Source: Lingula anatina
Taxonomy: Eukaryota > Brachiopoda > Lingulata > Lingulida > Lingulidae
Reading direction: 5' to 3'
Length of the DNA: 64,000 nt
NCBI RefSeq assembly: GCF_001039355.2
Contig: NW_019773514.1
Location: forward strand, 947,237 to 1,011,236
Translations under genes and position numbers: made by a program
The notes under the pieces: generated by a model
Told to the model about the DNA's origin: nothing
Database searches by the model: none
The model's input: only the letters and a program-made list of their open reading frames with translations
Shown here: positions 13,201 through 25,200 of the stretch, piece by piece
How positions within the stretch are numbered: the first letter of the stretch is position 1
Layout: each line of letters begins with the position of its first letter

Positions 13201-16200
13201 ATTGTTAAATTGGCTTTAGATTGTCTGTCTTCCTTGCAGTAAAAATAAAAATTGTTACTCCAGCAACACTTGATTTTTTTTCATAGCTTGTTTGAGTAGA
13301 ATAATATTCGCTTAATGAAGTACCAGTATTATATGTCTTATAAAAGTATAAGCTAAAAAAAAGCAACTTTGACAATATGATTATTCATGGATATTTATTG
13401 CTTAAGTTTACTCATTCATTTCAGACTGTTGGTTACCAGGTTTCATAAAAACAAACTCATGAAATTAGTCGGTCAACAAGAATTTGACATCCCAAAGAAT
13501 GTTCTAGATGTAGTGTACACACAGACCCTGTGCTGGTAAAAATAATTTTAATGATATATACATGTACTAGATAATTTTGTGTCAGAGTGTTGAATATTAA
13601 ATTCTCTACAATGAAATGGTTTAATTAACTTTTTCTATCATCTTGTCCATGGGCATCCCCACCACTTTGCACGGCATTTGCTTTACCTTCGGGTCATATT
13701 GAAAACCGTGCCTTACCACATTTCATATTAAATACAGTGGTATTCAATACCGTGATTTACCTTCAGGTCATATTACAGGGGGTAGGTACAGGGAGGTTTG
13801 ATATCTGATGACTTTAAGTTGTCCTTGCCGGGTCTGGCCATAAAGACCCAGAGGCAGCACAGCCAATAAAACTTTTTTTTTTTAAAATCTATTTAAAGCC
13901 TGTGCACTTTGTATATTTATGTGGTTTAAATTGTAATTATGATATAAATTGACGTAAAAAATTATTCTCCTTAGCATGACCAATTGTCACGACACTTAAC
14001 TTTTGCACAAAACAATTAAAAAACGTTAAGACCACTGCCACTAGCCATGTCATCATTGCCATATTCGGATAAAATGGATGTCATAATTTTCACAGACAAC
14101 TTATCAGATTTGAGCTGGAAAAACAGTTCACTTGAGCTGACAAAAAGAAAAGAAAAATACTTTATTGAAACACTGAAAAAGATAACAAAACATCATCAGT
14201 ACTGTGCAGACTTTATACAAAACAACAACAGAATTTAACTATGAAATAAGATGGATGGAGACTACTACCACCTCTAAGTTTGAATGTCATCCCTGTACAA
14301 GCTCTGACGACTGACTTGTGTGAACTGCCCCTCTCTGGTGGTTACCTGTGGGATAAAAGAGAATGTGCACTGTTGTTTTTACATGATTAAGTTCCCAAAA
14401 AAACACTGGTGTGAAATATGTATCCGTCCTCATGGAGCAAGTATAGATAGCACTCTCCGTATTTGCCCTCCAACCTTTTTGTCTCATGGTCTGAACAATT
14501 AATTTGAAACATTGAGCTTCAGTGTTTTATACTAAATTTATTTTGTATTAATGAATTTTGTTAACATGGTTTCAACATTCACAATTACTAGAACTTGTAA
14601 CATTGTTTTATTGTTTTGCAGGTTGGGGGCTTTCTTCAGTCCTCTCATCCCAGCAATAACAGTTCTGAAGTGCTTCATCCTTTTCTATTTGAAAAAGGTG
14701 AGTGGCCGTACATTCTTCTTTCTCTGTCTACTGCAGATGTTTCATTCATTTGATGGCTTTGAGATCCAGGCCATTTTGATGTTTTGGTTTCTCCATTTTT
14801 GAACTTTATGCCAGTCCTCCATTGCTGGGTTATTACCTGCCGTATTCTTGCGGTCAGGCATAGATGTGCAGTCTCTTCGTAGTGGTGGTGGACTGAGGTT
14901 ATAATTCCATGCTGGGCATGATGATCGCTCATGATTTATGTTGAGATCACGCAGTTGAAGCTCCCCACCTAGAAATACTTCGTTGATTGTTTGGTTTGGA
15001 GGGGCTTTTGTAGGGGAGGCAGGGGCACTGAAATCCTCTTCAAAGTTTGACAGACATGTCGTGGAACCATGAAATGCCACCTGTGACATTCCCATAGACA
15101 AACTGGACACTAATGAAAGTTTTCTTGTGCATAAGCTCTCATCGTCTACGCTCACTGAAAGAGTGACTATTTTAGATGGACCAGGTTTTCCTGTAAGACT
15201 GCTGGCTCTTGATTTGGCACCTTTCTGGCCACTTGCAGGACCGGCCATTGACAAACGTTTGAATTCGGGTTCTACAGAGCAGTCAATTTCTTGGTTCAGT
15301 TCATTGTGAATAATCACACTGATTTTGTTTGAATTCAACTGGTGGGGACGCTGGACTGGGTTTGATGTGATTGCTGGTTCTATTTCATCCACATTGACGG
15401 TATCATCCCTCGGAGTCTTTATTGTATACGTGGCTTTTGTTCTCTCACAGCAGTTGCTGAGCTTTATCTGAAATTCTTTGCCAACAATACAAAGACCAGT
15501 GGGTAAAGTGACTATTAGGGCATGGATGAAGAAACAATTGAGAAAAATTATGAATTCGTACTTGTGAACATTTATACTGTTTTCCATGTTCTTGAAGATG
15601 AAGGAAATTATCATGAATATAACTTCACTCAGAAGAACGGGTAGAAGAGCATGCCCTGCACGGATATTGTGGACATCATTTGTATCCTGTTCTTCACCAT
15701 TGAGAGCAAAAATAGTTTGCTTTTGCTTCTTTCTTATTATGATGCTGGATAAAATGATAATCAATACAAAAGGAAGATAAATTACTGAAGAGATTGCCCA
15801 CTTCGTAGTAGTAGATATATCCTTTGTAGGGAAGATTGCCTTTGAAATGTATGCTGTTTTGTCAACAGGCTCTGTGTTTGTGTTGGCATTTGTTGTCCCA
15901 TGGGATATGGCTACTGTTGCTCCAACTGAAAACAATTAAATTTATCAAATTTATCCATGATTGCTTTTAGTGTTGCCCATAACACAGTGCTTCTGATGAA
16001 ACCTTGGAAACCTTGATATACTGGAGAAAATGTTACTCTTTTTTTACATTGAATTCATTAAGCTCTTACATGCAGTTCAAGATCAAGAAATAGGGACTGA
16101 TTACAGTAAAATGTACTTATTTATCTTGACCATTTTTGAATAAGTTTCAAAATTGAACTTGTCAAAGAAACTTATGATTAAAAAAAGGAAATAATTTACC

Positions 16201-19200
16201 TGAGATTGTCCATAAGAAAATGCTGATGCATTTCACAATTCTGATACTTTTAAAAAAGTTTGAGGCACTGAAACAGATAGAATGTTTTGATGAATTTGTT
16301 ACTGTTTTGTCGTAAATGGATTCCAATATGTATTTACAGTAAAAAGCTAAAAAATGAATTCACAAAAGTAATGTGCAAAAGAATATCTAGGAACATTTTA
16401 TTGTTTGATGAAATGATTAAAGGGACTGATAAAAAAAAAACATATACTGGGTAAATTATCAATGTTGTTGGGCTTTGCATGTGGGGATGTTTTGAGACAA
16501 TAGTTAGTAAAGGTACTCACAGTTGCAGAGAAAGCCAAGCTAGTCCCATATGGATCAACAGCAAACTGCTATCATGGGTATTTTTGAGAATGAGCCAGAA
16601 GACCTTTGGGATGCTCTTTTCATCTGATGTTACCAGTGCAATATTCCAGATGGTTTCTTCCGCCAGGAAAACAAATGTGCCAGATGCTATTGTGGCTATC
16701 ATGTTACCTTGAACAAACAATTGTCCAGTTAAATTTTTCTTCCCAAAAATTGTTTATAATCTTTTTGGGGAAATAGGTTATAGATAAGTTTAACACATAA
16801 AGCAAACTTAAGGATATTATAACCCTTTATTATCATCCAGACACACCGAAAATGAGGTTTTCCTGCATATGATTATTCAGTAATGCATCTATCTTTGTGC
16901 TGATTTAAAACAATAAAAAATCCCCTTGAAATATATAAAATACTGGAGTTAATATTTCTCATTGCAATGTATTAGCATAGGCAACTCAAAGCTTTAATCA
17001 TCAATTTAACACCTTTCTAATTTGAGGTGAGACAGCAATTGTTGTGGGGCATAACTTTATCCCTGAACAAGATTTTATTATGAAAATTGGCAGAGTATAT
17101 GAGCTACAATCCCGTGCTGTTGTTTTGGTTTAAATCTCTGGCAGGGTTTTGGAGTACTAAATGGTGTCATTAAATCGGCATTGAAATGGTGATTGTGGGT
17201 GCTCAGGTAAAGGAGAAATTTGAGAAAAGGATTTTTTCATTTTTACCTCAAAAATCGCAATTATGACATCACCCATAAAATGACATATGTTTAAATGGTA
17301 ATTAATTTAGTCACTGAACATTGAAGATTTATCTATTACCCAAAAGAATGTATGTAAGGCAGTAAATAAGGAGTTTTGTGCAAATGGTGACAATATCCTT
17401 AAATGATATTTTAGACCTTTAGAATAAGGGTGTTCATGTTCATTAGCAAACAGACAAATTTGAAAAAAAATCAAATTATAACAGGAAAATATGCACTTAC
17501 TTTTCACTGATATCCCTGCATGCTTTATAACAGTCCTGGCAGCCACACAAGTCACAATGAACACTGGTACTATAAAGATTTGATCAAAAACTATGAAGAT
17601 TATAACAACAGAATTTTCCATTTTATCACACAGTAGTTTTTGACGGCAGAACAAAATTGTTTGACAGCTAGAGATTTTTCATCCAGTATTCTGAAAAGAC
17701 TGCAAAGGCTGCAACCTTTTATTGGTTATTCCTAGCCAATCACATTCAGTTTTCATTCTTAACATATTTTGCAAGTTAGGCCAAATTGAATGTTTAATGT
17801 TTTACAACCTAAAAATATTGAACATCAGTTTAAATTAAATTTCACATTATATCAACTTAAGTTTCTTAAGTGCTATACCATGATGTACTTATATTGCAAC
17901 AAAAAATTAAATTATTTTCATTTGATAACACCAGCATCAGAATTTACTCATATTAATCTTGGGCTATATCAATTATGCCTCTTGTGTAATACAGAAGATT
18001 AAAACATAGTGTTTTTACTAATAAAAACTAATTTGGAAAAGTTTTCTGTCAGAACCATCTACCATTATAGGGCAGTTCCTTTTAAATATTGCAGTCAGTT
18101 TCGACACATTTGTAAAACATCTACTTGCTCCTATCTTAGCGTAGGAGGCTCTTTATGTTGTATCCCATGACAACTTGTTGCACCTGCATCCTGAAGCTGC
18201 AATTAGTTCTGTACTGTGGGATAGCAGGATTGGCACCATGCAGCTTATTATACTCCTGCAAATAAGGAATTTATTCTTTGATTGAGGGAACTACTCATTA
18301 AAAATAATGCATATGTGTGAATTTTATGGATTCACAAGGAGTGTAGCCCTTTACCTAATTTATGCTCATTTTAGGTACTAGTAGTCAAGTATATGTATTT
18401 TATACTTATGAGGCTTTTTTTAAATATCTTGTCATCTTAAAACTTACCTAGTAAGCTCATTCAGGGTATGTCTCTTAATAGTATGATAAATGTGTTCAAG
18501 AATTCTGAATTATCATCCAAAGTTCATGTGTTTGCACATCTGTGCACAGTCTACATCATTACCATGGTTCCATGTCAAATATCAGTATAATTGTAGCTGT
18601 TTTGTCTGATTATGCTTGATATTTGTTAGTCCATTGGTACAGCTGAATTTTCTTTGTAATTGAGTTGTGTGAATTCTGAAAAGGCTTTGGAAACGGCTAC
18701 CTCAGTTTAAAAACTCAAAAACGTAATTGCTTGATCTGTCCCCCTTATTTTAACTGCAATATTTTATAGGACTGATGTTTTTTTTAGTAAGGAACTGATG
18801 CCAGCAATTAAGGCATACAGTAGTGTAATCCAAAATTACAGATTTTAGAACCACCAGAACAACAATTAGGGGTGAAAAATACACACAAGTAAGCAATCCA
18901 TACTGCACTGAATGAATAATCTTAGAATATATTTCCTTGTCTATCCATTTTCAGTGGTCTTTGATGAAAAATTGCATCCCTGCTTCCAAGCCTTACAGGG
19001 CAGCTAGATCCAACTTCTTCTTTATGGTTGTATTGCTGCTGGGATTTGCATTCACAGCAGTCTTACCAATCGGAGTGTGCATTGGCATGTAAGTATAAGT
19101 ATATCTTATTTTATAATCCTGTTGATAGACTATTATTGGTGCAGAACCAATCGTGAAGTTCATGAATTTTATTCAAACTGTGGGCCCATTTTCCAAACTG

Positions 19201-22200
19201 TTGAAAGGATGAAGCTGAAACTTATGTCTGTACTCAATTACAGTAGAAACTAAGTTCAACTGACATTTCTGTTGTATTTCAATGTTTTCAAGAAAATGAT
19301 TAAAATTTTCTAAATGGGAGCTCTCCTTTGTGTGAAATTTGATGTGTAATTGCCGAGTTTAGGTTTAAGAATTTTTAAAAGTAATGGTATTTGATAAGTA
19401 AAGAATAAGATGTTTGATTTTCTAAAATTTTAGTCCTTTGTACGGTACTTAAAGAGGGAGCATATACACTGTCCCTTGGCAAATAAACACAAAACTATGC
19501 ACTGATGCCAGGTGCAAATTATTAATGACATATTAGTACACATTTATTCAGATTCACGTTCCCTCTCCACTATCTCCTACATCAGATTTTGATTCAAAGC
19601 AGACCTTTTCCAACCAGAAGGCCAGTTATCTTAACCCTCCTAAGCCCCCCCCCCAGCCCAAAAAAAAAGTGACCTATAGAGAAAACATTGTGTTTAGCGA
19701 CACTTCTTTCTGATCTCAGTTTCGATGTACTGTACTTGTAATATTTTGTTGGTTGATTTTTTACCTCAGCTCACCTGATAGAAAGTGTGTGTTTGTGTGT
19801 GTTAGAATAAAATGGCCGAAATAGCTAACATGTAAAAAATGCATGTAAAATATATTGAAGACCTTGCCCAATTTGTCAACATGTTTCATGTTCATTTGGA
19901 ATTGCACTTACTGTTTCTTTAACCAGACTTAAATTTTATTCAGGATTAAACCCTCTCAGTCATGTGGTCCATTCAGATTGTACAGTGCACAGAATTTTGT
20001 CATGTATACAACAATCACCAATTTGGTATCTACAGCACCTTCAGAAGTCCAGCAAGCTTTTTATGTCTTTGGTTCTACAGTATTCCACATACCAGTGGTT
20101 ATAGTATTAAGGTAAGATATCTGTTCAGTGTAGTATATGCTGATTGTAATTTTTATGCAAAGACACAGATGTGTCTGTTAATATAAACGTCAATCTTTAA
20201 TTATGCACTGTAGTCCCGTTTGTGCCACGATCTTATGTTTGAACATTAAAGGTAAAATATAACATAATATTTTTGTCTAGTTACGACAACTGAAGACGTC
20301 ATTACTGTAAAGTGTTAATGATATACGTAGTACAAATGCTTCAGATTGGTTCTTGTGAATTAGCAAGTTTATGCTATATTATTAGCTTCAAACTACTGTA
20401 CAAAACAGACTATTTTTAGAAAGTGTATGTGTGAACCAAAAACCGTTTCAGAGGACAACCACTGTAGACCAAAGATTTTCATTTTTGTCTTTTCTACCAG
20501 GTATAGATATTCATGACCTAACCATCACCTTATGACTTTCCATGTATCTTATATTATTTTCCTTTACAGGGGATGCATTTAATGTAAAACATGTTTTGTC
20601 AGGTACAAACAAATTGTTGAATGACTACCTTTGAAGTTGGGCAAAATGATTTGTTAGGCAGAAGCAGATTTTCCAACATCTGTCATTCTGTTGACTGTCA
20701 TTAGAAACCTGACATATTGGGTGTAGACAAAGTCTACAAGATTCATGTCTGATAAAAAGTGTATATACAGTACAAGAGAATTGCAGAGGATGTTCAGATA
20801 GGGGTGGGCAAATGAAAGCTTTTTTGGGAAATTTAATTTCAGACAAGTGGATTCTATGGCCATTTTGCCTGCTGAATACAAATCTAATAAGTATTTTCAT
20901 TTTAAATTACATCTGATATTGGTATCAAGTGATTTTTCAAAATGGCCACCAAACGCTCCCTCAAATCACATATTTCTCATGTAAATCTTTAAATATCAGT
21001 CCAAAGATGGCTTGTTATATGTCTAATCATATGATTTCATGATCAATGAGGGCAAATAGATACATCATTTCGGTTGGGTCACTTCATTTTGGGTTAAAAA
21101 GAGGATTTTTTGGTCATTTTGAGGTATAAAACACCCCAAAATCACCATTCCTGTGTACATACATACAAATGTTTATAAAACATGCAACTGTGGCTTTTAA
21201 GTTAGGAAAAACAATATTACAACAAATATGGTCAATACTGTTCAAAGATCACATGAAACTGAAAAGTTTTGACATATAGAATAGGCATAATGTTAGTTAC
21301 ATACGGGAATATTTACAGTAGAACACTCAGTAGCAGAGCATTAAGGATATTGTTACTCTTTATTACCATCCAGATACCGAAAATGAATTTTTTCCTGTAT
21401 CTAATTATTCAATAATGTATCTGTCTTTGTGCTGCTTTGAAACAATGAACAAACTCTTGAAAATATGAAATATCGGCGTTTATATTTTTTCGTTGCAATG
21501 TATAAGCATTAGCAACTCAAAGCTTTAATCATCTATTTAACAGCTTTCCTTTTTGAGATTAGTTGGCAATCCATATGGGGCTTAACTTCATCCCTGAACA
21601 AGATATAATCACGAAAATTGGCCAATGTACCACAAGGGCATGAGCTACAATCCCATGCCAACTTTTTGGTTTAAATGCTTTTGTTATGGAGTAATGAGTC
21701 CGTAATGACTAATCTTCTAAAAACAAAGGTATTACTTTGCTTTATCAACGATCAAATCTGAACTAAGGCTTTAAAAAATCGCTGGCAGGGTTTTGGGGTA
21801 CTAAATGGTGTCATTAAATTGGCTTTGAAATAGTGATCACGGGTGTTCAGGTAAAACAGAAATCTGAGAAACCGATTTTTCAATTTTTACCCCTAAACTG
21901 CAATTATGCCGTCACCCGTAAGATGACATGTGTAAATGTTAATTAATGTAATCACTGAACACTGAAAATTTATTTATCACCGAAAAGAATGTATGTAAGG
22001 CAGTAAATAAGGAGTTTTGGGTGAACGGTGACGATATCCTTATTATCTTCATTTATAACCTAGTCACACTGGAGGCGGAATGAGCTAGAATGTAGTCAGA
22101 ATGAAAATTTCTTGTTTATTCCTGGATATTTGAAGTATCTAAAAATTCTAAGCGCATTCTAAATGTTTGGGTCCATTCTTGTGTCCTGTTAAAATGTTTT

Positions 22201-25200
22201 GCTCATTCTCAAAACTTTCGAAGTGCATTGCAAATGGAAAAAATATCGAATGGCATTCAAGCGTATTCTAACTGCACTATGAGCGCATTCTTAGATTCTT
22301 ACGAAATTCCAACAGCATTCGAAACATTTTGATCACATTCGAGGGAGAACCGAAATGGCAAGGCGCTTCAAATCTTGTCAGAATGTTCCACATTGTGCCT
22401 CCAATGAGCAGGAATGCAACTCGAATGCATCTTGATTGCAGGCCGGAATTCAGCCAGCAATGAAACCACACTTGTATGGCATTTGAAGTGCATTCTAAAT
22501 ATTCTCACTATATTTAGACAGCATTAGCGATATTCCTAATGTGTTCCAACTACATTCGAGCTGCATTTGAGAGCTAATACAATACAACCAAAATGTGCAC
22601 GAATCATTCCAGGTGGGTTCGAAGCGCATTTTGAGGTATTCTTACTGGAATTAAGGTCAATTTGATATTACCCAACGAATGTGGTGCGAATTTTGAAAAT
22701 TCTTCATTATGGCTCATTCTGCTTGATTACTTCAGATTCCAAATAAGTGTGACAGGGGGCTGTACAGTGCCTTCTGGTCTCAGTGTATTTCTTGTTTACG
22801 CTTTCATGGTGGTGGTGAGATACCCTTAAACTACGCAACTGAAACTAAGTACTATTCCAAGGTCAAGAGCTTAGAGGTTGTAAGAGGTTGATGTCACCTG
22901 ACAAAGTTTTACCTGTTCTGAAGAAAAGAAATTATACAGCATAAAATTTGTTGGTACACATCCATGAAGGTATTTTCAGCATTGTTTTTATACCAAACTG
23001 TAATCCATGCATTCAGTATGTACAAAATGGCCATTATTTATATTTATCTCAGGCTCGAAGTGTGTATTTTATGTATATGTTTGTTTTAAATAACTTATTT
23101 TTACAGATGTCACCCTAACAATATTGCCAATGTCTTGAATATGCTCATATTTGAACTCAGCAACCCTCAAAACATATAGAAAGAAATATTACACATCATT
23201 TTTATGTACTTTACTGTGAAAATATGGCCAAAAAGCCATTTCCCGCCTTTTTTCACAAACAAATAGCAGATACCAATATAAATCTTTAGCTTTGGTAAAA
23301 AATATTGTCAGATTTGTGTTCAGCAGCAAAAATGGCCATAGAATCCACCTGTTTTAAAAAAATTTTGTCATTTGCCCACCCCTANNNNNNNNNNNNNNNN
23401 NNNNNNNNNNNNNNNNNNNNNNNNNNNNNNNNNNNNNNNNNNNNNNNNNNNNNNNNNNNNNNNNNNNNNNNNNNNNNNNNNNNNNNNNNNNNNNNNNNNN
23501 NNNNNNNNNNNNNNNNNNNNNNNNNNNNNNNNNNNNNNNNNNNNNNNNNNNNNNNNNNNNNNNNNNNNNNNNNNNNNNNNNNNNNNNNNNNNNNNNNNNN
23601 NNNNNNNNNNNNNNNNNNNNNNNNNNNNNNNNNNNNNNNNNNNNNNNNNNNNNNNNNNNNNNNNNNNNNNNNNNNNNNNNNNNNNNNNNNNNNNNNNNNN
23701 NNNNNNNNNNNNNNNNNNNNNNNNNNNNNNNNNNNNNNNNNNNNNNNNNNNNNNNNNNNNNNNNNNNNNNNNNNNNNNNNNNNNNNNNNNNNNNNNNNNN
23801 NNNNNNNNNNNNNNNNNNNNNNNNNNNNNNNNNNNNNNNNNNNNNNNNNNNNNNNNNNNNNNNNNNNNNNNNNNNNNNNNNNNNNNNNNNNNNNNNNNNN
23901 NNNNNNNNNNNNNNNNNNNNNNNNNNNNNNNNNNNNNNNNNNNNNNNNNNNNNNNNNNNNNNNNNNNNNNNNNNNNNNNNNNNNNNNNNNNNNNNNNNNG
24001 TATTCTAACTGCACTATGAGCGCATTCTTAGATTCTTACGAAATTCCAACAGCATTCGAAACATTTTGATCACATTCGAGGGAGAACCGAAATGGCAAGG
24101 CGCTTCAAATCTTGTCAGAATGTTCCACATTGTGCCTCCAATGAGCAGGAATGCAACTCGAATGCATCTTGATTGCAGGCCGGAATTCAGCCAGCAATGA
24201 AACCACACTTGTATGGCATTTGAAGTGCATTCTAAATATTCTCACTATATTTAGACAGCATTAGCGATATTCCTAATGTGTTCCAACTACATTCGAGCTG
24301 CATTTGAGAGCTAATACAATACAACCAAAATGTGCACGAATCATTCCAGGTGGGTTCGAAGCGCATTTTGAGGTATTCTTACTGGAATTAAGGTCAATTT
24401 GATATTACCCAACGAATGTGGTGCGAATTTTGAAAATTCTTCATTATGGCTCATTCTGCTTGATTACTTCAGATTCCAAATAAGTGTGACAGGGGGCTGT
24501 ACAGTGCCTTCTGGTCTCAGTGTATTTCTTGTTTACGCTTTCATGGTGGTGGTGAGATACCCTTAAACTACGCAACTGAAACTAAGTACTATTCCAAGGT
24601 CAAGAGCTTAGAGGTTGTAAGAGGTTGATGTCACCTGACAAAGTTTTACCTGTTCTGAAGAAAAGAAATTATACAGCATAAAATTTGTTGGTACACATCC
24701 ATGAAGGTATTTTCAGCATTGTTTTTATACCAAACTGTAATCCATGCATTCAGTATGTACAAAATGGCCATTATTTATATTTATCTCAGGCTCGAAGTGT
24801 GTATTTTATGTATATGTTTGTTTTAAATAACTTATTTTTACAGATGTCACCCTAACAATATTGCCAATGTCTTGAATATGCTCATATTTGAACTCAGCAA
24901 CCCTCAAAACATATAGAAAGAAATATTACACATCATTTTTATGTACTTTACTGTGAAAATATGGCCAAAAAGCCATTTCCCGCCTTTTTTCACAAACAAA
25001 TAGCAGATACCAATATAAATCTTTAGCTTTGGTAAAAAATATTGTCAGATTTGTGTTCAGCAGCAAAAATGGCCATAGAATCCACCTGTTTTAAAAAAAT
25101 TTTGTCATTTGCCCACCCCTAGTTCAGAAGCCCCACGTAGTTTTCATGGTAAAAGGTCCAACCTTTTCAGAAAAAGAACCCCCTCCCCACTGACCATGAG

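Noticed and set aside
20654-20900. Minus-strand frames of 75-91 residues
   Set aside because: They lie in the inverted-repeat arm and recur degenerately at 23305; repeat translation, not a gene.
23305-24069. Long open frame across the first gap
   Set aside because: It is mostly N and the real bases are repeat sequence.
22277-24208. Identical 64-residue frames on the minus strand at 22277-22471 and 24014-24208
   Set aside because: They are the same repeat in the duplicated block, with no sign of a conserved protein.
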